Source: a virus
Virus record (IMG/VR): IMGVR_UViG_3300042465_003545
Coordinates: 1-63,748 of that record
Length of the DNA: 63,748 bases
Reading direction: 5' to 3' (one strand)
Part shown: positions 33,001 through 39,679 of the stretch, in pieces
Numbering within the stretch: the first letter of the stretch is position 1
Layout of the letters: every line of letters starts with the position of its first letter
Position numbers and translations under genes: made by a program
The notes under the pieces: generated by a model
What the model saw: the letters and a program-made list of their open reading frames with translations, nothing else
What the model was told of the DNA's origin: nothing
The model's database searches: none

Positions 33001-35203
33001 TCTCCTCTTTAATCGTCTTGTCAGCTATCTTAGAAGACATAGCTCGTGTCGTAGAATATAACTTGCGAACTTGGTTAAACGTGAGTTCATCTAGGTTCCG
33101 CGTAGCAAGACTCTCTGGACCACCCGCCCCGAGAGTTGTCATACCTGCAACAAATAAACAGGAAAAAGACCCCGCAGCAATCGCGGAACCAAAAGCTTTT
33201 TGGTGCTTTTCCTCGTGGCTCATCGACTCGGGTAGCTGACTATAAATTGAAGCGTAGGTTCCTCCTGCTGCGCGTAGGAACGTAGTCGGTCCTGTTGCCG
33301 CGAGATTATTCAAGTAGCCGCCTTTACTAGACGCAAAAGTAGAGATATTATCCGCTATTGATCGGAGTGCGCTGCCTGTAAATTCCGACTTTGTTGCAGC
33401 AAGCGCAACTGACTCAGCAGCTTCCTTGCTCATACCCACCATCATGTTTTTTGCGGTGCGTGTAGCAAGGCTAGAGACCTCGCGCTTGACGACACTTGCA
33501 GCGGCCCCCCGCGCTGCAGCGCCGAGACCTGCTTTTGCTAGCGCGTAGGTTCCACCAGACACTGTGGATAAGGCGACGTCTATTACTATCTGGGGTAGCA
33601 TGTTAGCGATGTCTTGACCAACCCCAAATTTGTCTCCGAACATCTCAGCATAACGAGAGTAGCCCTCTGCTCCTTTACCCATTTCAGTAATAGTTGTTGC
33701 CGCGTCTTTGTTACCAAACAAAGCTGGAACAGCAACTGCTAGCGCCCCGATGCTCGTAAGGGTAGAATAAGCCATAGAACCTAGTCTATTTCTGAAGTTG
33801 TCGTAGTTGTCGTCATTGCTGACCCATTCGCTAATAAAGTCTGTGTCGGACTGACCTTTCTCTTTTGCTTTAGCATACGCCGTAACTGCATCCATATCAC
33901 GAGATGTGACAAGTCTGATCATCTCGGGAGCTTGAGCTTCGAGAGTCTTTGTCGCCGCGACGCGAGCCACGTTCTCCTGCGCAGCGTTGAGACCCGTAGC
34001 CGCGATCGCTTTATCCAACTCTTGTTTACGAGCTATAATTGCGGGGGACAAAATAGGAACTCCCGTGGACATCAATCGGATGCCTGTTTCTGGTTTGTCG
34101 GGGTTGTAGTTGGGTTGACTTCTAAGAGTTACGAAGTCATTACTAAAACGCTCAATTTCTTCCGCAGAGTATTTGCTGCCTATAGGCGAGCTAGCGATAA
34201 TTGCTGCAATGTCTGTGCGTTGTTTGAGAGCATTAGCGTTCTCGGCTTCGCCTCGTCTTTCAATACCTTCTTTGACAGCACCCAGTGACCCTAGAGGGGC
34301 AACTAGGCTTCCTTTTTTAGCTTCGCCCACAGTATAAACTACTGAGTCTTTTGCAGCGGAAACAAGATTACCAGTAGCCTCGGCTGCCGTATCCCAGAGC
34401 TTCCCAAAAAAACCTTTGTCCGCTTCCTCTTCGTCTTCCTTGCGCTTCTCGTTAATAGCGTCAACGGCTCCTGAGAAGTTTTCATCGCTGCCAGCAAGTA
34501 AGTCAACGTCACCAAAGAACTCGTTACTGCGTTCGACGTCTGCGTTGCTGCTAGTTCCAAACGCACTCGTCTGTAGCAAGTAGTTAACACCGCGTAAATC
34601 GTCTGAGCCAATAGCCCCCCGCGATACTAAGTCGTCGACAGATTTTCTAACGGTGTCTTCACTCCAGTTAGGTCCAGCCTTCAAAGACCTGTTACCGTCT
34701 TTGTCTACAATGGCAACAACAGGAACTTCGCCACGGTTAAGGGCACCAAGTTTTGACTTAGTGGTGATGTAAGGGTCTTTGATAATATCAGCAACACGAT
34801 CTTTGTAGCTGTCCGCTTGTTCGTTAAGTCCTAATCTGCGGGATGAAACATAGCGTCGAATAACATCTGCTTGGTCTTGATCAAGTAGGTCTTCCTCTTT
34901 GGCGTAGCCCGTAATTTGATTGTATACAAACTGTGCATCGGCATCAAACGTATCATCGGGTGCCCCCAGTGTTTGCTCGACTGCCTGTTTTTCTTCTTCA
35001 GTGGAATCCTCTCTAAGGATGTTTCTACTGTATAAAGATTTGCCCACCCCTTGTCGGATGCCCTCTTCTACTTCGTCGTTGTATGTTCCGTTCTTGAAGT
35101 GTTCTGCTCGGACGTATCCAGCAAAAGACTTTAATTGTTTAACGGGATCGGTTTCGGTCGAAGATTTCGACCACGTATCAAATGATTGGTTTAGTTCCGA
35201 CAT
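21032..35203 (-). CDS. Giant polyvalent virion (ejection) protein, 4,723 residues
   Basis: The gene fills 22 percent of the genome. Visible parts, N to C: charged helical start; hydrophobic stretches near residues 480-495, 680-700 and 790-810 that could be membrane-active; an Ala/Lys/Glu linker near 1040-1120; a very long coiled-coil zone about 2150-2870; a zincin with HELTH (2948-2952) and a downstream NEEFLSAVF glutamate; an ADP-ribosyltransferase-like domain starting AWHYTSS (W3159) with GGWFYFSPKN; a second domain with a similar HFSREP...GNGFYAMEEQDE pattern (about 3300-3420); a second zincin motif HEVAH (3559-3563); and a helical, partly hydrophobic C-terminus (about 4100-4700). This matches phage polyvalent proteins injected with the DNA to disarm host defences. 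Position beside internal virion proteins supports that. No RNA polymerase motif seen. Confidence 0.85.
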   Translation of the reverse strand: MSELNQSFDTWSKSSTETDPVKQLKSFAGYVRAEHFKNGTYNDEVEEGIRQGVGKSLYSRNILREDSTEEEKQAVEQTLGAPDDTFDADAQFVYNQITGYAKEEDLLDQDQADVIRRYVSSRRLGLNEQADSYKDRVADIIKDPYITTKSKLGALNRGEVPVVAIVDKDGNRSLKAGPNWSEDTVRKSVDDLVSRGAIGSDDLRGVNYLLQTSAFGTSSNADVERSNEFFGDVDLLAGSDENFSGAVDAINEKRKEDEEEADKGFFGKLWDTAAEATGNLVSAAKDSVVYTVGEAKKGSLVAPLGSLGAVKEGIERRGEAENANALKQRTDIAAIIASSPIGSKYSAEEIERFSNDFVTLRSQPNYNPDKPETGIRLMSTGVPILSPAIIARKQELDKAIAATGLNAAQENVARVAATKTLEAQAPEMIRLVTSRDMDAVTAYAKAKEKGQSDTDFISEWVSNDDNYDNFRNRLGSMAYSTLTSIGALAVAVPALFGNKDAATTITEMGKGAEGYSRYAEMFGDKFGVGQDIANMLPQIVIDVALSTVSGGTYALAKAGLGAAARGAAASVVKREVSSLATRTAKNMMVGMSKEAAESVALAATKSEFTGSALRSIADNISTFASSKGGYLNNLAATGPTTFLRAAGGTYASIYSQLPESMSHEEKHQKAFGSAIAAGSFSCLFVAGMTTLGAGGPESLATRNLDELTFNQVRKLYSTTRAMSSKIADKTIKEEIRKATSGAVKQFLVSGAREGGGEAFEEGVDQAFQMMVEDAALNRDTPIAEIGKNIWYAAGLGGLMGVGFNVAPQLAPTLTQKGKLNEDRKIMSARLQLFGEISGKLTDAGAPKTAEALAAVIAESNLPKETPVDTAVTPETIAELETVDWDPVSDPTTGLLADYEFSTAYFDGNGGKVMRDGAGNMILEFFKPLKTGETSVVLGDPADKASGRIERKSRIKVTKNEEGQIKAGSPVVKRGTINYALPHASYRPATKVSYNKKGKAVGLTVFRAKSIGGDSTMDIHITQEDALVETARYYGISLEPRTTEQVEAEKNTPPIEGSSKLNKERKDKQKAQIKEQRKQDATAAAEVNKTTTTKKRGKKAAATEDAPAAEAEIDVVAEPDGELAEVETVTNKGRSKIAEKILTSAGIEPSTASVVGDYIAKKVDPAGNMPTEEFRDKVSDAFRAMGGSVKGDAAEYSENADDYLEVDTYGRTPAEQAEAAKAFNAKVNTDRLQKNRAIAHLIVKGGEPLNVDKGVLVPSQSTILDPEIDFDYANLGQEELEQVISNLELAVETNPESVDLAEELEEATRVYNMIYVDEEDEGTSDFVEIPEEQRSSVMKALRSGAVTTVKFQYKGTVREGVVEKVARTKVTIGFDGISATVNVSQIDFTPFISIVNEEPEIEKEAPSPQSLKFAGVTLGTGTEALTPSEAAWVSGDPAIQEHLLSPQFSKLFSKNIIKDGSKRQYILENMREMAAKEGAAIADMAPVRIMGSQWFADIELAPADVSITPINAEGTTEDEAGATEDEVDTRTVSDITKTLQRIIKPLLELKQKMDRWTSDMDNPRSRKAYAQNKDKYEQLLKSTETRYSNEMAALENAEQGVDSFDVATSFALSQLDDYVAKADTAMAEALERAAEKERNKKVPSIVDYSTRDKWDKFRTEEERQAFDLLVAHGYPVTDFRRIFNPKGIDEANPNSYMLGKRLYLRELIQEKYPTFNVPTTTEEYKAFNQSDYIKWTNAEGASVKAPIVSETITDRDGKKTQSMVFTNDPAITMAQLEAGGTAGIFVDDKYLGKLNPSINVVNGFVTHVEPPYEQNQGQNATSASSNLNNIMDALDISSAFQEIPQAYVKVINPTSSNAEDLFNSLWVNTRDFLASSKTLRVGDEQQRINIIGDTVIGYTAALRMFVLASRVSDLVARSIQFKGKVGNWNYAVASQDKDGTLFLSVDPEQQANFITNRKALKEAVSEMSEAQLRGILDAQAMSNFIAAGVKLELAAATIEKTFPHLSKGMNFTGEVRHRAILSNFGMFMLQKSLGLKLFVPDADFTSRYSDFTSPPDLGKILTEVHGRHRTKKSNVASQVPSTSFDALLTASEEGSFTLEANLREDFDTFSSKLDRMSDILGAASSEDVEYSYANTEDSLTAAAEGDPMIRALLVDLVNKLDPTTVINDESSVSSVISALLYNVNIAGKVSGNTSYGFGAKLLVMGDAVKNLSTSTEGRKLAAYMYYLGWLPDRAQFEGMDQAPSVKDVQARLETLPITRGTLRPPTKQETKKGPNELDFINDYYDSVVKITTSEEGAGIRRLIQREADHRKALTTAENFLKLAVKQRGSVRIIITEDARNLIKGLQEQISHIEDRKGGLSNSIRSLNSFIANADNQEFRNRNKEYANMTVIEAQVRVSALNIELDELLEMRKHKEGQIDIISGVHPLTRKVNHFKRVVESLQKGVKFYSVRKHLTEFYQGATVTPIPEPELGAPKPQPVRGYNTRTIRFGEATVADLRQTIATLEAELPKLVNEQKKAVQDMSNKGSKLGAKLQKASEVLGEAQVAFNESKQAAAPTKKAATKEVNALKKAEARTQKAAEALLSFDNKVADLKSQLARSMSLDEVASGTALDKHPTVVASNKAIQNRDSAMANIRSIRDDIRGIRDTTDAFREDRAILIVELNNPRKKPAAKRKSEIKKEIKQLSDAEYENDALIAAKELEIQTVSKSLEGLRQKAVDLEIERRKLDVPDVVSAKTIKLREQITEAEGSRVPLADEAALAESEAQYTRDSVAMATTVSLQEVDTAAASVEATARLEKAQADYQAIQDQLTPIETRAVEARSNLNALQTKLNMMRVELSTRTTGRNIRASLSDTAVRLIDERIRINTQEAQEMGLNESTEKALRHIAKNGAPHLRIMANLLLSNLDIVSQIRVSMTNIDPQVAGLYINDTLVILNMAGHNGRGLGDVLIHELTHALTVNALKDPKIAKRIESLRILAKRKFTEAGFPVDDAFYRHAFSDNEEFLSAVFTDKHVQDILRNVEVAGGRSWLQRIWDAITSIFGNRSKQVDTALDELIRFVDMSAMTYGSRSASIKQRSAVDAADAAYDRARIRLNNKTMDLIESMAGGDMNLRFAGNALTGADYARHADLESRKGSLTPDELAEAQALVDKAARGVGFDTEAWHYTSSPEQFTEFDSSMAGDFGGWFYFSPKNVNRSGKSNSRLAGKFFLNLGNTLIKPSYETVAGVGTPNSYITEADTDGYDSITGTEQGLGGVEVAEYITKSPAQIKSAEPFTGVPLQERFSPMSNDIRFSPSEEPSLSIRAIHFSREPMSLKNEVSQEERDNVFGNGFYAMEEQDEAMWSNMGRWTRGAFRNEVTINARNPLVITPASYLELFTEAEKQSKERGYARIVLETAMLERMRAGSHDALVIRGFNSDRIQTLQEEAGNRISKVFTPQFEEGRTSGRFTNGAERDVVAERVSQEVAGMPYDALFYLSYMQNQIFVPPQNTLSVVAEGTKPPSSIESRIRNILPAGFNLVEDTFITQPFGVKGSTIMFNPEVAARSVEDADPELQDQILSTLIKHEVAHVAANAVMKPEDYDAVAEGLGSDIMDKVASDYYRAAYPDVAERKRVIEEDRSSGQLTDRVLAAEWFRSKVEKAVNGKSTEEVIRELKGNKTLIGTFLKYFQEFLAILRGGQKDSFSLGVAADISKASRIYEDLLNNGIPKAEPEPQEGVGHTAELIEAIRTGQGNQAFFVQPIAFADKKNTTVETVWGRISKLIRNLPADINKLVRDREGDIRAAQFLMERFAPHYKRFLEPALKAGADINDVGMILGTTAPTMDDAAVARVDVVVEAFRKTIASGTPVDEVDKLVSAEKTRALAAEKKIQDTAFLNNQKAATARMDAIAPEFSKFLQLFRKEIDKRQDAIGYSHSAGIYLTRTYKFFNTEGWASAARDADGATYRLNGEEINFGDLRAKAAQSYEADVIAEYAEAGTTLTPSLLTRGVQDKLDNLLKWLSENATVDKGESLSQDLRRFMPKNNVDSAVRELLGETKNPMENALRTLHYVGVLAANKKALTAIKDSLLLSGLGSDTEKAGYVQIFGTGVTKSREPLGGLYVRADIAKELEAEFGSNARKLMKHTEGVLNKVTGGLAKMSGAAMTTKTLMTIGFYTRNILSNQVVLIAAQGIIPLASSGLDLYKSYRLSGIANFESRGKDATEAELAEIQELIRLGVLRDSSSRGQFDDLMRGYADRAGVTFETAMDDIIKVASKGDLNALQNMASRVAGGAKGTIEFLAAVNSWVDDACKAQVYFFEKNELAKAYPSNTAEWHSEQAATKVKLTMPSHSEQLDIVRSFNRNPLSLFVFPFARWKTEVLRTYVNTQKLAYREITSGNSRMFVRGLRRLAGSATVTTMGMTALNSVLAAAFRLFTGQDDEEDKDKDKNAVVVDDPAVLSALRVAYPEYQKGHSLRVTTNGRELSVIDMTAIHPYATLIDSATIIREGLATGKGVDTKKLASYFASQFVGSQIASGAVLDIVNNQNDFGQKIYEETDDSLVQVRKMITYVGAQAYKPGIVAKIQASTRKGEANPDYIWAGEFLGARPKVYTLDQVARAGFYSLKSESDSIKRQRSALSSGRAISEEDVRDIMVTTQEADDRTQARLHQFMNAMRSVGTSERVIVQRAVATGMSKKRVAEAIEGRNTTWRGNADWEKGMIDNVTQTGEADARERSAMIDRAYDSMPRETSVRNIK

Positions 35204-35229
35204 AGCGGTAGTTATTTATACTTTTTTGG

Positions 35230-36171
35230 TTAGAATCGATTTATGGTAGCTTGAGTAGTAGCAGAGGTTGTGGGGGTAGTTGAACTAGGATTAGTCTTGA
35301 GTAGAATTTCTTTAACTCTAGTGCGGAGTCCGTCGCTGTATTGTCGGCGTTTTGTATCGTCTTTCTCGTTGCGGATATTAGTGGCGAGGGCGGCTATAGC
35401 AGCAGTGTCTTCAGGAGTTCCGAACATCTTTGCTGCTCGGCTTCCAGTAAATTCTACACTAGAGTCATCAGACAGGTTATTCCACGCGCTTACCTCCTTG
35501 GAGAGGTCGTCGTAGTTCCTTAGACGTGTTGCTGTTTCTTTTTCAGCAACGTCCATTTTTTGTTTGTCCGCAGCGTATTGCTTTCTTTGCTCAAACGCGT
35601 AACGCATAGCCTTAGCCGCGACAGTGGCTGGCGCAGGAGCGTTAAGGTCAGTATCGTCTCTAATTCCTACGAGATCAAGCGGGGCTCCTTCTTTAATCAA
35701 ATCACCGTATGTAATACTTGGACGCATAGACGAACCTTTGTTAGCCCCATAAGTAGCGGAGCGGAAAGCTTGTTCGACAACAGGATTACGAGCAATGCTA
35801 TTCGCGTTGCGCACTCCAAAGACAGAGAGACGACGAAGTTTGCTGTCCTCATCGGGATCGGCAACAATGCTTTCGAGCTCCTGTTCGAGCACGGGCATTT
35901 GATTGAATATGTTACGCTCCTGATCCATATCGTCACGCGTCTTCTGCAACCGCAAGCTAGCGTCTTGAAATCTCAGATCACGGTCACGAAGATCTTGGGC
36001 GTTGCCCTGCATCTTCATTGACGCATCGACATACTTTAACTCGTCCTCAAGGGACTGACCAATCATCCGCTGTTTCTGCGCAGCGGATAGGTTACGGGAA
36101 CCCAAAATGGAACCAAAGAATTTACGCTGCATCGGGGCAACGTCTTGGGAGTATGAGAATGGGTCAGCCAT
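35230..36171 (-). CDS. Internal virion protein
   Basis: A 313-residue helical protein (MADPFSYSQDVAPMQRKFFG...) with a long charged coiled-coil region (about 35-95: LRDRDLRFQDASLRLQKTRD) and a Thr/Ser-rich tail. It lies 26 bases upstream of the giant polyvalent gene and downstream of another helical protein, the arrangement of internal core or ejection proteins in podoviruses. Role inferred from context and composition. Confidence 0.65.
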   Translation of the reverse strand: MADPFSYSQDVAPMQRKFFGSILGSRNLSAAQKQRMIGQSLEDELKYVDASMKMQGNAQDLRDRDLRFQDASLRLQKTRDDMDQERNIFNQMPVLEQELESIVADPDEDSKLRRLSVFGVRNANSIARNPVVEQAFRSATYGANKGSSMRPSITYGDLIKEGAPLDLVGIRDDTDLNAPAPATVAAKAMRYAFEQRKQYAADKQKMDVAEKETATRLRNYDDLSKEVSAWNNLSDDSSVEFTGSRAAKMFGTPEDTAAIAALATNIRNEKDDTKRRQYSDGLRTRVKEILLKTNPSSTTPTTSATTQATINRF

Positions 36172-36179
36172 AAATTTAA

Positions 36180-36839
36180 TTAGTAAGGAGCCGTGCCATA
36201 CTTGGCGGGGTCCAAAGCAAACTGTGCTCGCAGCTTACGTTGAATACGCTCATCGCGAAGCTTGTTGTCTTTTTCTATTCGAGAATCTGCGTAGTCACGA
36301 GCAGCCGCACTTGGTTTACCGACGTCTTGGGTTTCCCGAAGTCTTTGACGTTGCTCATAATCCCACTGACCGAAGGGCTTACCATCGATCTTACCCTGCA
36401 TAGCTACTCGATCGGTAGCCGTGGGGGGCGCGGGAGTAAGTAAAGGAGTCCCGCTATTAGGAGTCTGGTTACTGACTGGCGTGGCGCTAGCGACAGCCAC
36501 AGGAGCTATGGGAGTCGCGGCGGGCGTAGCAGTAACGCCGCCCGTAGTAGGCGCTTGGTTCGCAAGGTTAGCCATCCGCATATTGTTCTGCGCCATACGC
36601 GATGTAGCGGCGGCAGACTCTTCTTGTTTAGTCTCGTAAGACTTCCAACGCGGTCCTTCTTGGGGGATGTCCTCAATCTTTGCTTGCTCTGCCGCAGCAG
36701 CAGCTTGCCCAGCCTCGCGGGTATACCCTTGCCTACGCAAACTACGAGCGGCACGATTAAGTGCCCCCGATTTAGTTCCCATCTGGCGAGTGGCGTCGGG
36801 TCCTGATAACGCTGCTGTGGAGTTGCCGTAAGAATACAT
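36180..36839 (-). CDS. Internal virion or tail-associated protein
   Basis: A 219-residue protein with an Ala/Gln/Arg-rich helical N-terminus (ALNRAARSLRRQGYTREAGQ), a low-complexity Ala/Pro/Thr/Val linker (about 100-145) and a charged helical C-terminus. It is the first gene of the virion unit headed by leader repeat copy B. The composition fits a flexible virion linker or ejection protein. No specific family recognised. Confidence 0.6.
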   Translation of the reverse strand: MYSYGNSTAALSGPDATRQMGTKSGALNRAARSLRRQGYTREAGQAAAAAEQAKIEDIPQEGPRWKSYETKQEESAAATSRMAQNNMRMANLANQAPTTGGVTATPAATPIAPVAVASATPVSNQTPNSGTPLLTPAPPTATDRVAMQGKIDGKPFGQWDYEQRQRLRETQDVGKPSAAARDYADSRIEKDNKLRDERIQRKLRAQFALDPAKYGTAPY

Positions 36840-36895
36840 GCACGTGTAATAACAGAAACACCAAAAAATGCAACTGCTAAATTAAAAAAGTTACC

Positions 36896-37171
36896 ACTGT
36901 TCAAACGCTCCGTGCGTGTGCGCGCACGGCTACACGATAAAGTCTTCTATTCTTTTGTATTCCCATTTGGGTAGTTATGTTAGATTTTAGGAACTACCCA
37001 AATGGTCATACACCGTTTTAGAAAAACTTTTCATACTTTTCAACTTTCTGTTAGACCGCTAGCCTTATAAAATCATTCTTTTGGGGCTAATTCTTTTCTC
37101 CCTTAGTGTATGGACAGGCTGCGTCTATTCTTCAAAATCTAACAGAACAGACGCAGCCTGTCCATACAACA
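36896..37171 (-). repeat. Structured late leader repeat, copy B
   Basis: Matches 7990-8275 over its whole length, most tightly at 36929-37070. Read on the minus strand it starts eight bases past the large terminase stop with a perfect 19-bp stem (GTATGGACAGGCTGCGTCT and its complement, loop about 22), then TTGAAA-17 bases-TAAAAC as a weak promoter candidate, the 14-bp CCATTTGGGTAGTT stem, and a CCGTGCG / CGCACGG hairpin. It ends about 57 bases before the first virion gene (36839). The first stem may also terminate the terminase transcript. Confidence 0.85.
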
Positions 37172-37179
37172 CACCGACG

Positions 37180-38988
37180 TTATTCGAGACGAGAATGAGA
37201 CGATCTACTTGTGACGTCGAGGTCTTTCATAGTGGCAGGACCACGCCGTTGAAACAGGTGAAGCCCAGAACTATTGTCATCTTTTTTCCGTGGTTCGGTG
37301 GCTGTCAAACCGAAACGAGTTCTCGCTAGGTCGACGGCTATGAACGCCGCGTCTGCTAAGTCTGGGGAGTGCCCTAGTCTGCCCTTTAGTTCGCCCTTCG
37401 ACTCAGCCCTTACTCGCGTCCCGTTTCCTTTGACGACATCATATCTGCGAGACGTTAACTCCCGCGCCATGTCTGTCGTGACCCCAAAGACTTGAAAGTT
37501 GCGCATAAGTTCTTTCGCAATAAACCACAACTCGGTTACCCGATTCACATACACGTCTGACCCTACCAGCTTAGAATTCTGGCTAACGCGCTTCTCTGAT
37601 GCAACGCCGCCGAACGATACCCTTAGAATACCCGAGTCCCACTCACCCGCTACGACGTCACAGAACGGAGCTCCTGCTCCCGTTGCATCGATCGCTACGT
37701 TACTCGCGGGAACTTTTCTCTTTGCACATTCTCGCTTAATGATCTCGACAATTTGGTATGTGCGAGGAACCGCTTTGTTCGTAACGTCATCATTGATTGT
37801 TATTGCCTCGTCGAAGCGAATAGCAAGCTGACCTGCTGTGTTCACACCTACGGTTGCAAAGACCATCATAGTCGCGTCGCCCCCGTTAGTGAACGCAGGG
37901 TCAATCCCGCATATCTTATCCGTCTTACCTACAAAGTCAGTAAGCTGCGTCGCCTTGTTGCGTATCAAATCTGCTTCACTATAGATTGAATCATCCTCGT
38001 CGGAGTCAAAGAATACAGCGCGGATCATTCGATAGTAGAGTCGACTTGTCTCGCCCATCAATCTCTTGTCTTCTACGATCTGATCTTCGCTGGGAAGGAA
38101 CACATACTTTGTGTAGCCCGCTTTTATGTTGGGGCTTCTCTCCCCGTCTAGGCGAATATACTTCCCTCCCCACCGCGTCTTCCAAGTAAAGTCAAGCATG
38201 ACGTCCACAGTGTCCCACCCGTCCATAGGCGCTGACCAAATACCAAACGCGTCAAATCGGGAGGACGGGTTACTAAGCCCCACACATTGAAAGAATGGGT
38301 TTTTCGATAAGTTGGCGATAGCCGCACTGATAATCGACTCAGACAACTCACCGAGCTCGTCAGCAATTAAGATAAGCCTCTTCTGTTTAATACCAATCAG
38401 CTTACCAATCGCTTCTTTTGTTCGCGACCTCTCGGCAGCAATAAGCGAAAGACCCGCGGTATCAAAGGTCGTGCCATTCTCATCGACGTAGTTCGCGCTA
38501 CCAATGGAATCCCGAATATTTATCGGGGCTCCTTCAATCACACTCAGTAATCGGATTACGGAACCCCATACCCGTTTACGGGCTTCACGCAACGATGTAG
38601 ACGTGATCAAGACCATAGTGTCTCTTGGGCGCGACAACCACTGGATAATGCCGTAGCCCGCCAGTGTGTGGCTTTTACCACTACTTGCGGCTCCGCCTAC
38701 TGACAGATATTTATTGTTCAGGCACTCCCATATGATCTCCTCAGCCCACTCATGTCTAATGAACAAGGGTTCAGGTAGCTCGGGGTTGCACCACAGTAAC
38801 TCTGCTACGCGCCAGAAGTAATACTCTTTAGCTTTTAGATTAGGGTGATTCGCGAATCCCCACAGTAAAGCGGTAAGGGTTCCTGTTTCGGGAATAACGT
38901 AACTGTCAACCTCTGTTCTTCCACACGGGCTGCGCTTCGGTTCCAGTGTCGGGTGGAGCGGCGTGTGCGTCGTCGTTGTCGTTAACAT
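37180..38988 (-). CDS. terL: Terminase large subunit
   Basis: A 602-residue DNA-packaging motor. The N-terminal ATPase has Walker A GGAASSGKS (98-106) and Walker B LILIADELGE with D210/E211. The C-terminal RNase H-like nuclease starts at CGIDPAFTNGGDAT (D363), with VAIDATGAG (D434) and a later HSPDLADAAF aspartate. Length and order match podovirus-type large terminases. It docks on the portal to translocate and cut DNA. Unusually it is transcribed away from the small subunit gene, with 66 bases between the two starts. No Shine-Dalgarno; a TATATG box lies eight bases before the ATG. Confidence 0.93.
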   Translation of the reverse strand: MLTTTTTHTPLHPTLEPKRSPCGRTEVDSYVIPETGTLTALLWGFANHPNLKAKEYYFWRVAELLWCNPELPEPLFIRHEWAEEIIWECLNNKYLSVGGAASSGKSHTLAGYGIIQWLSRPRDTMVLITSTSLREARKRVWGSVIRLLSVIEGAPINIRDSIGSANYVDENGTTFDTAGLSLIAAERSRTKEAIGKLIGIKQKRLILIADELGELSESIISAAIANLSKNPFFQCVGLSNPSSRFDAFGIWSAPMDGWDTVDVMLDFTWKTRWGGKYIRLDGERSPNIKAGYTKYVFLPSEDQIVEDKRLMGETSRLYYRMIRAVFFDSDEDDSIYSEADLIRNKATQLTDFVGKTDKICGIDPAFTNGGDATMMVFATVGVNTAGQLAIRFDEAITINDDVTNKAVPRTYQIVEIIKRECAKRKVPASNVAIDATGAGAPFCDVVAGEWDSGILRVSFGGVASEKRVSQNSKLVGSDVYVNRVTELWFIAKELMRNFQVFGVTTDMARELTSRRYDVVKGNGTRVRAESKGELKGRLGHSPDLADAAFIAVDLARTRFGLTATEPRKKDDNSSGLHLFQRRGPATMKDLDVTSRSSHSRLE

Positions 38989-39016
38989 AAAATAGTCATA
39001 TACGCTAATTACTTTG

Positions 39017-39045
39017 TTGACAAACTAAAAATTTAAGAGTATCCC
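39017..39045 (+). promoter_or_regulatory. Promoter for the replication block
   Basis: TTGACA (39017-39022), 17-base spacer, TATCCC (39040-39045), nine bases to ATG 39055. It lies in the 66-base gap between the divergent terminase genes. The -35 box is perfect, the -10 weak, and the leader would be very short. Confidence 0.5.
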
Positions 39046-39054
39046 AGTGGCGGT

Positions 39055-39675
39055 ATGGATGAAAGAAAAGAAGATGAGCCTCCTATGGTATCCGCTGACC
39101 CGAGAGAACTACTCAAACAAAAAGCAGTAGAACTCTTTACGGTAAAGGGGTTAAGTAAGATTGACATCTCCGTGGAGCTCGGCATCTCGCGCCCTACACT
39201 AAACAAATGGCTGAAGGAACTTGGAGTAACAACGAGCACCCCCCACGTCATGGTTCCCGTAAAAGATAAAGTCATTGGGGAGAAGCTCGATGAGTTCCTC
39301 GACGCCGCACTCCAAGGTCAGCTACCTAACATCAAATACCAGCCAGAAGATCGTGCGTCACCCGAAGAAGTAAGTGACGCTCGTATCCAAGAACGTGCTG
39401 ATCTTGCGACATCAGCAGAAAGTAACATGACTCCTGCCGATAGATACGCGGCGTATACTGCTGCCCAAGGGATACGCATTATGCGAGATGCGTTTCCCTC
39501 AATCAGGACACCGACTACCGTAAAGGAGTTGGAGATTTTGGACAGCATAATTCGGCGCAATCTAGGTCTCGACAAACGAGGGGGTCAGGGGTCCCTCAAG
39601 ATTGACCTCAACATTCTAAACAACAGCAAGGCGTCTCCAAAGGGAGCCGTAATCGACATAAAGCAAGAAGACTAA
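39055..39675 (+). CDS. Terminase small subunit (HTH DNA-binding protein)
   Basis: A 206-residue protein with an N-terminal helix-turn-helix (about 28-60: LFTVKGLSKIDISVELGISR, PTLNKWLKELG), a helical middle and an Asp/Lys-rich C-terminus. The HTH plus helical oligomerisation region next to the large subunit gene fits a small terminase that recognises packaging DNA. It is the first gene of the plus-strand replication block, so it could alternatively be a transcription factor. I favour small terminase because of the C-terminal SLKIDLNI/IDIKQED tail typical of such proteins. Confidence 0.72.
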   Translation: MDERKEDEPPMVSADPRELLKQKAVELFTVKGLSKIDISVELGISRPTLNKWLKELGVTTSTPHVMVPVKDKVIGEKLDEFLDAALQGQLPNIKYQPEDRASPEEVSDARIQERADLATSAESNMTPADRYAAYTAAQGIRIMRDAFPSIRTPTTVKELEILDSIIRRNLGLDKRGGQGSLKIDLNILNNSKASPKGAVIDIKQED

Positions 39676-39679
39676 TAGT

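Noticed and set aside
21032-35203. Virion RNA polymerase like that of phage N4, considered because of gene size and position
   Set aside because: No T-odd RNA polymerase motifs were found by reading; zincin and ADP-ribosyltransferase-like motifs explain the C-terminal half better.
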